Shown: positions 14,936-24,293 of the stretch, piece by piece
Layout of the letters: every line of letters begins with the position of its first letter
Numbering within the stretch: position 1 is the first letter of the stretch
Assembly (NCBI RefSeq): GCF_001494595.1
Contig: NZ_LN929908.1
Location: 3,626,468-3,690,467, forward strand
Source: Mycobacterium sp. M26
Lineage (GTDB): Bacteria; Actinomycetota; Actinomycetes; Mycobacteriales; Mycobacteriaceae
Length of the DNA stretch: 64,000 nt
Reading direction: 5' to 3'
Program-made: the position numbers and the translations under genes
The notes under the pieces: model-generated
What the model was told of the DNA's origin: nothing
The model's database searches: none
The model's input: the letters and a program-made list of their open reading frames with translations, nothing else

Positions 14936-16369
14936 TCAGCTCATGCCGATGCGAATGTTCTTGACTTGCAGGAACTCCTGCAGGCCCTCAAGTCCGCCGG
15001 TGCGCCCGAAACCGCTCTGCTTGTAGCCGCCGTAGGGACCCTGCGGCGAGATGTTGCTGAAGGTGTTGACCCAGACCGATCCGGACTCCAGGCGCCGTGC
15101 CACGGCGTGGGCACGCACCAGATCGCGAGTGTGCACAAACGCGTTCAGCCCATAGGTGGTGTCGTTGGCCATCGACACGGCCTGCTCGTCGTCGCTGAAC
15201 CTCATCAGCGACACCACCGGCCCGAACGTCTCGATCTGCGCCAGATCCGACGCGTTGTCCACATCACTGAGCACCGTGGGTTCGACGTAGAAGCCCTGCG
15301 CCAGGTCGCCGCCGATCCGACGGCCACCGGTGAGCAACGTGCCGGCTCCCCCACGAACGGCCTCCCCGACCACCGCGATGATGCGGTGCAGCGACGATTC
15401 ACTGATGACCGGACCGAACGAGACCGCGGGATCCAAGGGATCACCGATGTTCGCCGACCAGATCCGCGACAGGAAGGCATCGACGAACTCGTCGTAGACC
15501 CTCTCGTGCACCAGGATCCGACTGGCGCAGGCGCAGCTCTGGCCGGACTGCATCAAGGGTCCCTGATGGGCCGCCAGCGTCGCCGCAGTCTGCAGGTCGG
15601 CATCCGCGAAGACGATGTTGGCCGACTTGCCGCCCAGTTCGGCCACCACCGGGGTCAGGTTCGCACTGGCCGCGGCGATCACCTGGCGTGCAGCCGGTGC
15701 GCCACCGGTGAAGTGGACCTTGCGGATTCCCGGATGCCGCACCAGGAACTCACTACCCCGGGCATCGGCTGGCAGCACGTTGACCAGACCGGGCGGCAGA
15801 CCCGCCGTCAGACAGAGCTCGCCGAAGCGCAGCGCCGCCAGCGGCGCCAGTTCCGAGGGTTTGAAGATCACCGCGTTGCCCGCCGCCAGCGCCGGGGCGA
15901 CGCATGATCCTGCGACGGCAAGCGCACCGTTCCACGGTGCGATCACCGCCACCACACCGTAGGGCTGCCGTTCGATGAGGTTGACGTCGAACGAGCCGTC
16001 GACTGGGGTGCTGGAGCCCTGTGGCTTGTCGACGTAGCCGGCGAAGTGACGCAGGAAGCGTTCCAGCAGCAGGGCGGTTCCGGCGTACGAGATCGGCACC
16101 GCGTAGTCCGCGACGTTGAGCCGCGCGAGTTCGTCAAGGTGCTCGTGGACCACGTCGGCCAGGTGGATCAACATGTCCCGGCGGCGGTCCACGGTCAGCG
16201 ACATCCACTGTGCCTGCGCCGACCACGCCGAGGCCACCGCATGGTCGATCTCGTTGGCACCGGCCAGCGGCACCATCGCATTGGGCCGGCCGGTAGCCGG
16301 ATAGATGTGCTCATGCACACCGCCCGATGCCGACGTCAGCCGCTCGGCACCGATCAGCAGCGCGGTCAT
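14936..16369 (-). CDS. Aldehyde dehydrogenase (NAD-dependent)
   Basis: 477 residues from ATG 16369, whose first bases overlap the stop of the upstream gene (ATGA). Typical ALDH superfamily residues: oxyanion Asn in APWNGAL (~147), FKPSELAPLAA with the cofactor-binding Lys170, VHFTGGAPAARQV, catalytic-base Glu244 in VAELGGKSANIVF, nucleophile Cys279 in GQSCACASR, and FGPVVSLMRF near the C-terminus. The C-terminal WVNTFSNISPQGPYGGYKQSG is also conserved. It oxidises an aldehyde formed by the SDRs to the acid. Transcription runs SDR-3, SDR-2, CMD protein, ALDH. Confidence 0.93.
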   Translation of the reverse strand: MTALLIGAERLTSASGGVHEHIYPATGRPNAMVPLAGANEIDHAVASAWSAQAQWMSLTVDRRRDMLIHLADVVHEHLDELARLNVADYAVPISYAGTALLLERFLRHFAGYVDKPQGSSTPVDGSFDVNLIERQPYGVVAVIAPWNGALAVAGSCVAPALAAGNAVIFKPSELAPLAALRFGELCLTAGLPPGLVNVLPADARGSEFLVRHPGIRKVHFTGGAPAARQVIAAASANLTPVVAELGGKSANIVFADADLQTAATLAAHQGPLMQSGQSCACASRILVHERVYDEFVDAFLSRIWSANIGDPLDPAVSFGPVISESSLHRIIAVVGEAVRGGAGTLLTGGRRIGGDLAQGFYVEPTVLSDVDNASDLAQIETFGPVVSLMRFSDDEQAVSMANDTTYGLNAFVHTRDLVRAHAVARRLESGSVWVNTFSNISPQGPYGGYKQSGFGRTGGLEGLQEFLQVKNIRIGMS

Positions 16370-17172
16370 GCACCCGCCTCCGCGGCCCACTCGTCGAGAA
16401 CCCGCTGCTTCTGCTCGCCGATCACCTGGGCCAGATGCGAGGCTTTGGGCCAGCCGTAGTAGGCAGCGAAATGCAAAGCCAGCTCATCCATCTCGTCGAA
16501 GGACACGTCGCGGCTCTTCAGCGCGGCGTAGACGTGGCTGAGGATCGGCAGGTGGGCGTCCTGGAAGGCCACACACGCGACGGTGATCAGGCGGCGCTCC
16601 TTCATCTCCAGGCCGGGACGCAGCCACATCTCGCCGAAGACGAAGTTCAGAATGCCCGCACCCGAGTAGGGGTTGTCCCGGGTCGGGGTGAAGGGCAGGC
16701 AGTTGACGGAGCGGAACGACTCCTCGCCGACCGTCAGCCGGGCCTCGGGGTCACTCGGGGTGGTCAGCGGCAGCAGCGCTGCCCCGGGCGGTGTGTCCAG
16801 TCCGCGGTCACGGTGGATGCGCTCCCACTGCTCGTCGACCACACCGTTGAAGCGCGACGCCTTGGGCCACCCGGCGTAGACGGCGAAGTGCAGCACAGCT
16901 TCTCGCATCTCGGTGATGGAGATGTCCGCACTGTTGAGTGCCGCGTAGACGTGGTCGCGAAGCGGGTCGTCGGCGTCGGCCGCGGCCACACACGCCAGCG
17001 TCACGAAGCGCCGGTCGCGGCGGCTGAGCACGGGTCGCGACCAGATCTCGGCGAAGACGAAGTCGAGCAGACCCTGGTTCACCGGTGCCTGATCCGGCGG
17101 CGGGGCGAACGTCATCACCTCGTCGAAGGCGCGCCGGCCACGGTCGCGCCGATTCGTGTCGATGGTGGTCAT
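16366..17172 (-). CDS. Tandem carboxymuconolactone-decarboxylase-domain protein
   Basis: 268 residues containing two copies of the CMD/AhpD fold. Copy 1 (~25-115): FVFAEIWSRPVLSRRDRRFVTLACVAAADADDPLRDHVYAALNS, ending HFAVYAGWPKAS. Copy 2 (~150-250): FVFGEMWLRPGLEMKERRLITVACVAFQDAHLPILSHVYAALKS, ending HFAAYYGWPKAS. I group these into shorter parts: each has RR-x(2)-TLAC/TVAC and GWPKAS. Neither copy has the Cys-x-x-Cys redox motif of AhpD, so a decarboxylase or other lyase role is more likely than a peroxidase role. The operon position next to mycofactocin-type SDRs and ALDH suggests a step on a ring or keto-acid intermediate. The substrate is unknown. Confidence 0.82.
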   Translation of the reverse strand: MTTIDTNRRDRGRRAFDEVMTFAPPPDQAPVNQGLLDFVFAEIWSRPVLSRRDRRFVTLACVAAADADDPLRDHVYAALNSADISITEMREAVLHFAVYAGWPKASRFNGVVDEQWERIHRDRGLDTPPGAALLPLTTPSDPEARLTVGEESFRSVNCLPFTPTRDNPYSGAGILNFVFGEMWLRPGLEMKERRLITVACVAFQDAHLPILSHVYAALKSRDVSFDEMDELALHFAAYYGWPKASHLAQVIGEQKQRVLDEWAAEAGA

Positions 17173-17185
17173 CGGGACTCCCTAC

Positions 17186-17998
17186 TCAACGGATGGTGAC
17201 GCCGGCGTCGACCTTGAGTTCCAACCCGGTCACGTACCGCGACTCGTCAGAGACCAGGTAGAGCACGGCATTGCTGATATCGACGGGTTCGGCCATCACG
17301 ATCGGGAGTGCGTTGAGGAACAGCGGCACGAGGTCGGGCCGGCGCTCGCCGAGCAACCCGTGCAGCGAAGCCGGCTGCATGCCGGTCTCGACTCCGGTCG
17401 GGTGCACCGTGTTGACCCGGACATTGACTGCGGCAAGTTCATTGGCCAGTGCCCGGCTCAGGCCGACGACGCCGTGCTTGGACGCGGTGTAGGGCAGGTG
17501 CAGCGGGGTACCTTTCAGCCCGGCCGCCGAGCTGATGTTGACCAGGCTGCCGCCGCGCTCGACCAGATGCGGCAGCGCGGCCGCACAGGTGTTCCAGGTG
17601 CCGATCAGGTTGACGTCCAACACCGTTCGCCACTGTTCGGGTGTCGTGGTGTCCCAGGTGCCCACGGTCAGGACTCCGGCGTTAGCCACCGCGGCGTCCA
17701 GGCCACCGAGCCGCTCGGCACCGTCGGCGACCGCGGATGCCAATGCTGCAGCATCGCGGACGTCGACGACGTGGCTGACGGCACGTCGACCGTGCTTCTC
17801 GACCAGCCCGGCGGTCTCCTCGAGATCCTGCCGCGTAGAGAGCGGATACTCGACCTCCGGCAGAGACTCGCAGATGTCCACCAGAATCAGGTCGGCACCC
17901 TCTTCGGCAAGCCGGACCGCGTGGCTTCGGCCCATCCCCCGTGCGGCACCGGTGACCAGAACCCGCTTGCCCGCAACGCGCCCTCGTGTTTCGCCCAT
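17186..17998 (-). CDS. Mycofactocin-coupled SDR-family dehydrogenase (SDR-2)
   Basis: 270 residues. Nucleotide-binding TGAARGMGRSHAVRLAEEGAD and the family insertion VDICESLPEVEYPLSTRQDL identify the mycofactocin-associated SDR group. Catalytic Ser156/157 (NISSAAG), Tyr170 and Lys174 (YTASK). The end ESRYVTGLELKVDAGVTIR is usual. It is 6 bp downstream of SDR-3 and 13 bp upstream of the CMD gene, so it is co-transcribed with both. Three related but diverged SDRs in one island suggest sequential or stereo-specific oxidations rather than redundancy (inference). Confidence 0.87.
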   Translation of the reverse strand: MGETRGRVAGKRVLVTGAARGMGRSHAVRLAEEGADLILVDICESLPEVEYPLSTRQDLEETAGLVEKHGRRAVSHVVDVRDAAALASAVADGAERLGGLDAAVANAGVLTVGTWDTTTPEQWRTVLDVNLIGTWNTCAAALPHLVERGGSLVNISSAAGLKGTPLHLPYTASKHGVVGLSRALANELAAVNVRVNTVHPTGVETGMQPASLHGLLGERRPDLVPLFLNALPIVMAEPVDISNAVLYLVSDESRYVTGLELKVDAGVTIR

Positions 17999-18004
17999 AT
18001 CTGC

Positions 18005-18835
18005 CTACAGTTTGTTGCAGAATCCGGCGTCGACCGGAAAGGTCACGCCCGTCACGTATTTGGCGTCATCGCTGACGAGATAGGCGATTGCCGCGCTGAC
18101 ATCCTCGGGCTCGAGCATGTCCACCGGAAGCGGATTCTGCAGGTGCGGTCCGCCGTCGGGATAGTTCTCCAGGAACGACACCATCGCGGGGTTGACCGCC
18201 ATCATCGTGCGCACCGCAGTGGGGTGCACGGTGTTGACTCGGATGTTCTGCGGGGCAAGGGCATTGGCCAGGGTGCGCATCAGGCCGACAATGCCGTGCT
18301 TGGATGCCGCATAGCCCAGGCCGCCGCCTTGCAGGCCACCGAAACCCTTCAAACCCGCGGTGGAGCTGGTGAACACGATCGACCCGCCCCGCTGGCCGGC
18401 GATCAGATGCGGGATCGCCGCCTTGGCGGTGTGGAACGCACCGACGAGGTTGACGTCGAGTACGTCGGTCCACTGTTCGAGCTCCTCGTCGATGGTGAGC
18501 TCGCGGAAGGCCATGGTGGCGATGCCGGCGTTGGCCAGCACGATGTCCAGCCGGCCGAACTGTTCCACACCACGATCGAGCGCGGCCTTGAGGGCGTGGA
18601 AGTCGCGGACGTCGGCGACCGCGGCGAGCATCTTGCCGCCCACGCCCTCGACCAGCCCGACCGTCTCGTCCAGTTCCTGCCGGCTGGCCATCGGGTAGCC
18701 GTTGGACGCGATATCGGCGCAGATGTCGACCCCGATGATCGAGGCGCCCTCTGCCGCCAGCCGGATCGCGTGACTTCGGCCCTGACCGCGGGCGACCCCG
18801 GTGATGAAAGCGACCTTGCCGTCCAGAGAACCCAT
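18005..18835 (-). CDS. Mycofactocin-coupled SDR-family dehydrogenase (SDR-3)
   Basis: 276 residues. GKVAFITGVARGQGRSHAIR, insertion DICADIASNGYPMASRQEL and ANAGI give the mycofactocin-type SDR group. Catalytic Ser157/158 (FTSSTAG), Tyr175 and Lys179 (YAASK). Compared with its two neighbours it carries an extra glycine-rich loop just before the active-site Tyr (FGGLQGGGLGY, ~165-175), which could change substrate choice. It is first in the minus-strand operon SDR-3, SDR-2, CMD, ALDH and is divergent from a TetR gene, with an imperfect inverted repeat in the 80-bp promoter gap. Confidence 0.87.
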   Translation of the reverse strand: MGSLDGKVAFITGVARGQGRSHAIRLAAEGASIIGVDICADIASNGYPMASRQELDETVGLVEGVGGKMLAAVADVRDFHALKAALDRGVEQFGRLDIVLANAGIATMAFRELTIDEELEQWTDVLDVNLVGAFHTAKAAIPHLIAGQRGGSIVFTSSTAGLKGFGGLQGGGLGYAASKHGIVGLMRTLANALAPQNIRVNTVHPTAVRTMMAVNPAMVSFLENYPDGGPHLQNPLPVDMLEPEDVSAAIAYLVSDDAKYVTGVTFPVDAGFCNKL

Positions 18836-18850
18836 CGATCCCTCCAGTGT

Positions 18851-18885
18851 GTAACCGTGTTACTGCGGTACAGTAACCACGTTAC
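18851..18885. promoter_or_regulatory. Inverted-repeat operator between SDR-3 operon and TetR
   Basis: Arms GTAACCGTGTTACTG and CAGTAACCACGTTAC around a 5-bp centre; 12 of 15 positions pair. The half-site contains GTTAC/GTAAC repeats. It lies 15 bp upstream of the SDR-3 start and 30 bp upstream of the TetR GTG. It is unrelated to the TTTGATCGATC operators, so the island has two separate regulatory circuits. Confidence 0.7.
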
Positions 18886-18915
18886 TCAGCCGACGGCAAG
18901 GGGTTAGGGCGAATC

Positions 18916-19518
18916 GTGGTCAACACCGGGAGCGCGGCGCAGACGGTGGCGCAACCGCCCACCGAAGGTCGCGACGCCGTGCTCGACATCGTCGTCGACA
19001 TCCTGGAAACCGACGGCTACGAGGCGGTGCAGCTGCGCGAGGTCGCCCGGCGTTCGCGCGCGTCACTGGCCACGATCTACAAGCGTTATCCCAACCGGGA
19101 CAGCCTGATCCTGGCCGCCCTGGAGTCGTGGATGGACGAGAACCGCTACGCCGGCCTGGCCGATCAGCGGGTCGAACCGTCGGAGTCGCTGCACGACGGC
19201 CTGATGCGGGTGTTCCGCACGATCTTCGAACCCTGGGAACGCCACCCCGCGATGCTCAAGGCGTTCTTCCGGGCCCGTACGGCTCCGGGGGGTGAACGCC
19301 TGCTGCACCGCGGTCTCGACGTCGTCATCCCGACCGCCATGCGGGTGCTCGACGGCGTCGACCCCGGCTTCATCGACGATCTCGACGCGATCGTCAGCAG
19401 CCTGGTTCACGGGCTCACCGGACGCTTCGCCGCTGACGAGATTGCGATCACCGACATCCTGCCGACCATCGAGCGCACGGTCTACTGGCTGACCGCCGGG
19501 TACCAGGCAGGCGCCTGA
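18916..19518 (+). CDS. TetR-family regulator divergent from the SDR-3 operon
   Basis: 200 residues from GTG 18916. The helix-turn-helix is RDAVLDIVVDILETDGYEAV, LREVARRSRASLATIYKRYPNR with the TetR turn ATIYKRYPN (~50-60). The C-terminal domain contains ERHPAMLKAFFRARTAPGGER and TAMRVLDGVDP, as in the mycobacterial KstR-like/TetR_C group, which often respond to CoA esters or sterol-like ligands; that ligand class is only a suggestion. Followed 11 bp later by a strong bidirectional terminator. Confidence 0.9.
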   Translation: MVNTGSAAQTVAQPPTEGRDAVLDIVVDILETDGYEAVQLREVARRSRASLATIYKRYPNRDSLILAALESWMDENRYAGLADQRVEPSESLHDGLMRVFRTIFEPWERHPAMLKAFFRARTAPGGERLLHRGLDVVIPTAMRVLDGVDPGFIDDLDAIVSSLVHGLTGRFAADEIAITDILPTIERTVYWLTAGYQAGA

Positions 19519-19529
19519 GCCAGAAATGC

Positions 19530-19564
19530 GGAACGGGCCGCCGGCTATGCCGACGGCCCGTTCC
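19530..19564. terminator. Bidirectional hairpin terminator between TetR and antigen 85
   Basis: Perfect 11-bp arms GGAACGGGCCG / CGGCCCGTTCC with a 13-nt loop that itself can pair CGGC with GCCG. It lies 11 bp after the TetR stop and 11 bp before the end of the converging mycolyltransferase gene, so it can stop transcription from both sides. Confidence 0.85.
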
Positions 19565-19575
19565 GTTGAGTTATC

Positions 19576-20673
<1,098 letters not shown>

Positions 20674-20686
20674 TCAGCGCGTCAAA

Positions 20687-20714
20687 CGAAAACTAATGTC
20701 ACTTTTAGTTTTCG
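20687..20714. promoter_or_regulatory. Inverted-repeat operator upstream of the 11-gene operon
   Basis: Exact 10-bp arms CGAAAACTAA / TTAGTTTTCG separated by 8 bp, AT-rich against a GC-rich background, 37 bp upstream of the first ATG of the operon. The TetR encoded inside the operon at 25560 is the obvious candidate to bind it (inference). Confidence 0.75.
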
Positions 20715-20751
20715 GTACGCCCACACCCCCTCGCCCACCTCGGGAGATTCC

Positions 20752-21867
20752 ATGGAATCGTTCACCCACCTGCGCAAAGGTAAGACTCCGCGCCGGGTTC
20801 ACGCCGACCTCGACGGCCTCAAAGACGACGAATTGGGTCGGGGCGGTTTTACCGGACGGACGGCCAACATTTATCGGCGTAACGATCCCACTGCATTTCG
20901 CGCCGTAGGCCCGTTACGACCTGTGGATGTGCTGGCAAGTGAGCTCAAACCGAGCGACGCCACCGATGCCGCGGGCACCCCACTGCTGTTGTTCTCCAAT
21001 AACGACTGCCGCATCTTCCTCAGCCGTCGCAGTGAGGCCATGCCGTTTCACGTCCGCTATATCGACGGCGATCTGCTCTGCTTCGTCCACCAGGGTTCGG
21101 GGCGGCTGGAGACCGAGTTCGGGCCGCTGACCTATCGGACCGGGGACTGGATCTACATCCCCAAAGCGTGTACCTGGCGGCAATCTCCAGAGTCGGAAAG
21201 CACCTGGCTGATGATCGAGGCCACCGACGAGTTCCGGGTTCCCCCGGCCGGCCCGCTGGGCCGGCACTGGCCGTTCGACCCGTCCCAGGCCGTCATCCCC
21301 GAACCGGAGGTCCTCGAGGTGAATCCGGCCGGCGACGGCCGCGACAGCTATGAGGTGCGGCTCTATCACCGTCCCGTCGATGACGTGCAGACCACGACGC
21401 TGACCTATCCGCACCACCCGATCGACGTGGAGGGGTGGCGCGGTGACAACTACGCCTTCACCTTCAACATCGAGGACTACAACGTCATCACCTCCGATAG
21501 CGTCCACCTGCCGCCGATGGTGCACCTCTTCATGGAGGCCACCGGGGTCTACGTCTGCAACTTCCTGCCCAAGCCGGCCGAGAGCGTCCCGGGCACCGAG
21601 CGCACCCCCTGGTATCACCGCAACGTCGACTTCGACGAGATCGCCTTCTTCCACGGCGGCTCTCTCTACGGCATCCCGATGCCACCCGGGCTGATCAGCC
21701 ACGCCCCGCAGGGTGTGCACCACGGCGCCCCGGAGAAAGCCCGCGAGCGTGCCCGCCGCAAGTTCGACGACTACAGCAGCGTCGACTGGCAGGTGATCGC
21801 CATCGACACCCGGCAGCGGCTGGTGCCGTCGGCCGAGGTGCTGGCCAACGATTTGGGGCAGCACTGA
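20752..21867 (+). CDS. Homogentisate 1,2-dioxygenase-like cupin
   Basis: 371 residues from ATG 20752 (GGGAG ribosome site 6 nt before). An N-terminal cupin segment (CFVHQGSGRLETEFGPLTYR, DWIYIPKACTW) and a C-terminal segment VHLPPMVHLFMEATGVYVCN ... WYHRNVDFDEIAFFHGG and GVHHGAP resemble homogentisate dioxygenase. It is about 60-70 residues shorter than the normal enzyme. The iron-ligand motif, usually His-x5-Glu, here reads YHRNVDFDE with Glu one position later (His289, Glu296) and His323/324 as the third ligand candidate. It is probably a ring-cleaving non-haem iron dioxygenase, but homogentisate as substrate is not secure. First gene of the operon; its stop overlaps the next start (TGATG). 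Confidence 0.75.
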   Translation: MESFTHLRKGKTPRRVHADLDGLKDDELGRGGFTGRTANIYRRNDPTAFRAVGPLRPVDVLASELKPSDATDAAGTPLLLFSNNDCRIFLSRRSEAMPFHVRYIDGDLLCFVHQGSGRLETEFGPLTYRTGDWIYIPKACTWRQSPESESTWLMIEATDEFRVPPAGPLGRHWPFDPSQAVIPEPEVLEVNPAGDGRDSYEVRLYHRPVDDVQTTTLTYPHHPIDVEGWRGDNYAFTFNIEDYNVITSDSVHLPPMVHLFMEATGVYVCNFLPKPAESVPGTERTPWYHRNVDFDEIAFFHGGSLYGIPMPPGLISHAPQGVHHGAPEKARERARRKFDDYSSVDWQVIAIDTRQRLVPSAEVLANDLGQH

Positions 21868-23051
21868 TGGTGACGCCGGTGAAGCGGGCCTACGAGCGCA
21901 TCCCGTATCTGATTGCCTACCAGAATGATTCAGGCGTCCGCGACGTCTACGGCGGGGTTGCCGAGCTGGTGGTCCTGGAAAGTTACCTGCTCAAGCCGAC
22001 CACCCCGAGCGATACGGTGCTGGTGTTCATGCATCCGATCGGCGGCGGGGCCTACCTGCCGATGATCAACGCGCTGGCCCGGGCCGGCCACCACGTCATC
22101 TACTGCAACAGCCGGTTCCGCGGCACCGACTCCGCACTACTGATGGAGAAGGTGGTCCAGGATCTCGGCGAGGCCATCAAGGACGCCAAGAACCGGCTGG
22201 GTTACCAGAAGGTGGTGCTGGCCGGCTGGAGCGGCGGCGGGTCGCTGTCGCTGTTCTACCAACAGCAGGCCCAGAAGCCGACGATCACCGCCAGCCCGTC
22301 GGGAGACGGCCCAGACCTCACCACGCTGGGCCTGATCCCCGCCGACGGCATCATGCTGCTGGCCGCCCACATCAGCCGCCACGGCACGCTGACCGAATGG
22401 CTGGACGCCTCGATCCTCGACGAGTCCGACCCGAGCAAGCGCGATCCCGAACTCGACCTCTACAACCCGGACAATCCCAACCAGCCGCCCTACACCCCGG
22501 AATTCCTCGAGCGCTACCGGCAGGCCCAGGTGGAGCGCAACCGCCGAATCACCGCGTGGGTCAAGGCCAAGCTGGCCGAGCTGAAGGCCGCCGGGCGCTC
22601 GGATGAGGAGTTCGGCTTCGTGGTCCACGGCACGATGGCCGACCCGCGGTGGCTGGATCCGACCGTCGACCCCAACGATCGCACCCCCGGCACCTGCTAT
22701 CTGGGCGAGCCTGCCGTGGTGAACATGAGTCCGGTCGGTCTGGCGCGGTTCTGCTCGCTGCGTAGCTGGCTATCCCAGTGGAGCTATGACGACGCCAACG
22801 GCGACGGCGTGGAATGCGGGCACGACATCGCGGTCCCGGCATTGGTGATCGGCAATCTCGCCGACGACGCCTGCACACCGAGTCACACCCGGCGGCTGTT
22901 CGAGGCGATCGGGCATCCGGACAAGGAGATGTACGAGATCGAGGGTGCCAACCACTACTACTCCGGACCCGACCAGCGTGAGACGCTGGCCAGGGCAGTC
23001 GGCGTGGTGACCGACTGGTTGGTGCGGCACGATTTCGCAAAGGCGGACTAG
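21867..23051 (+). CDS. Alpha/beta-hydrolase (large, possible acyl-ester or ring-product hydrolase)
   Basis: 394 residues. The nucleophile elbow LAGWSGGGSLS places the catalytic Ser in Gly-Trp-Ser-Gly-Gly (~118-122), VFMHPIGGGAYLP supplies the oxyanion HPIGG motif, and GANHYYSGP near the C-terminus carries the catalytic His. A long lid lies between strands (~150-260). The segment DDANGDGVECGHDI looks like a calcium-binding EF-type loop (Asp-x-Asn-x-Asp-Gly), unusual in this fold. It follows the dioxygenase-like gene with a 1-bp overlap, so hydrolysis of the ring-opened product is plausible. The next gene begins at the very next base. Confidence 0.8.
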   Translation: MVTPVKRAYERIPYLIAYQNDSGVRDVYGGVAELVVLESYLLKPTTPSDTVLVFMHPIGGGAYLPMINALARAGHHVIYCNSRFRGTDSALLMEKVVQDLGEAIKDAKNRLGYQKVVLAGWSGGGSLSLFYQQQAQKPTITASPSGDGPDLTTLGLIPADGIMLLAAHISRHGTLTEWLDASILDESDPSKRDPELDLYNPDNPNQPPYTPEFLERYRQAQVERNRRITAWVKAKLAELKAAGRSDEEFGFVVHGTMADPRWLDPTVDPNDRTPGTCYLGEPAVVNMSPVGLARFCSLRSWLSQWSYDDANGDGVECGHDIAVPALVIGNLADDACTPSHTRRLFEAIGHPDKEMYEIEGANHYYSGPDQRETLARAVGVVTDWLVRHDFAKAD

Positions 23052-24293
23052 GTGATACCTGAGCGCAGGAAGAAGGACCGGAACACCACCCCACCGAAAG
23101 GCGCGCTCGACGGCATCCGGGTGATCGAGGTCGGGACGCTGATCTCGGGCCCGTTCGCCGGCCGGTTGCTCGGTGACATGGGCGCCGACGTCATCAAGAT
23201 CGAGCCGCCCGGCTCCCCCGATCCGCTGCGCACCTGGGGCCAGGCCGAGGTCGACGGCCATCACTTCTTCTGGACCGTGCACGCCCGCAACAAGAGGGCC
23301 GTCACCCTCAACCTGCGTGAGCCCCGCGGCCGGGATCTGTTCCTGCGCCTCGTGGAACGCTCCGACATCATCGTGGAGAACTTCCGGCCCGGCACCCTGG
23401 AGAAGTGGGGGCTCGGGTATGACGTTCTGCGCCAACACAATAAGGGCATCATCCTGGTGCGGGTCTCCGGCTACGGGCAGACCGGTCCGGATGCCAACAA
23501 GGCGGGGTACGCCTCGGTGGCCGAAGCGGCCAGCGGCCTGCGCCACATGAACGGCTTCCCCGGCGGGCCGCCGCCGCGGCTGGCCCTCTCGCTGGGCGAC
23601 AGCCTGGCCGGGATGTTCGCCGTGCAGGGTGCGCTCGCCGCGCTGTACCGCCGCACCGTCACCGGAGAGGGCCAGGTGGTCGACACCGCGCTCACCGAAG
23701 CCTGCCTGGCCGTCCAGGAGTCGACGATTCCGGACTACGACATGGGTGGGATCGTGCGGGGACCGTCGGGCACCCGGCTGGAAGGTATTGCGCCGTCGAA
23801 CATCTACCGCAGCGCCGACGGCAGCTGGGTGGTGATCGCAGCCAACCAGGACACCGTGTTCCGCAGGTTGTGCGCGGCGATGGGACAGCCGGAGCTGGCC
23901 ACCGACAGCCGCTTCGTCGACCACGTCGCACGCGGCCGCAACCAGGACGAGCTGGACACGATCATCGGCGACTGGGCCGCCCAGCGCCAACCCGACGACA
24001 TCATCGAGACCCTGAGCGACGCCGGCGTCATCAGCGGACCGATCAACACCGTCGCCGAGGTGGTGCGCGATCCGCAACTGCAGGCCCGCGGCATGCTGGT
24101 CGAGCACTACGACGAGGGTATCGGCCGAAATGTGTTGGGCCCCGGCGTCATTCCGGTGCTTTCGGAAACCCCGGGCGGGGTGCGCAACGCCGGATCGGCC
24201 AAACCCGGCCAACACAACGGCGAGGTGTACGGGGACCTGCTGGGGCTGAAGGCCGCCGAGATCGCCGACCTGGAGTTCCAGGGGGTGCTGTGA
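23052..24293 (+). CDS. CaiB/BaiF family CoA-transferase
   Basis: 413 residues from GTG 23052, directly after the preceding stop. Class III CoA-transferase motifs: DGIRVIEVGTLISGPFAGRLLGDMGADVIKIE split across the N-terminus, RNKRAVTLNLREPRG, DIIVENFRPGTLEKWG, and SGYGQTGPDANKAGY. The catalytic Asp is the one in VVDTALTEACLAVQE. It moves CoA from one acid, usually succinyl-CoA or acetyl-CoA, to another, activating an acid for further breakdown. The position between a hydrolase and an HMG-CoA-lyase-like gene suggests it activates the acid released by the hydrolase (inference). Confidence 0.92.
   Translation: MIPERRKKDRNTTPPKGALDGIRVIEVGTLISGPFAGRLLGDMGADVIKIEPPGSPDPLRTWGQAEVDGHHFFWTVHARNKRAVTLNLREPRGRDLFLRLVERSDIIVENFRPGTLEKWGLGYDVLRQHNKGIILVRVSGYGQTGPDANKAGYASVAEAASGLRHMNGFPGGPPPRLALSLGDSLAGMFAVQGALAALYRRTVTGEGQVVDTALTEACLAVQESTIPDYDMGGIVRGPSGTRLEGIAPSNIYRSADGSWVVIAANQDTVFRRLCAAMGQPELATDSRFVDHVARGRNQDELDTIIGDWAAQRQPDDIIETLSDAGVISGPINTVAEVVRDPQLQARGMLVEHYDEGIGRNVLGPGVIPVLSETPGGVRNAGSAKPGQHNGEVYGDLLGLKAAEIADLEFQGVL

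Noticed and set aside
22770-24215. A 481-codon minus-strand frame opposite the hydrolase and CoA-transferase genes
   Set aside because: No recognisable protein features; composition is that of the reverse complement of coding sequence.
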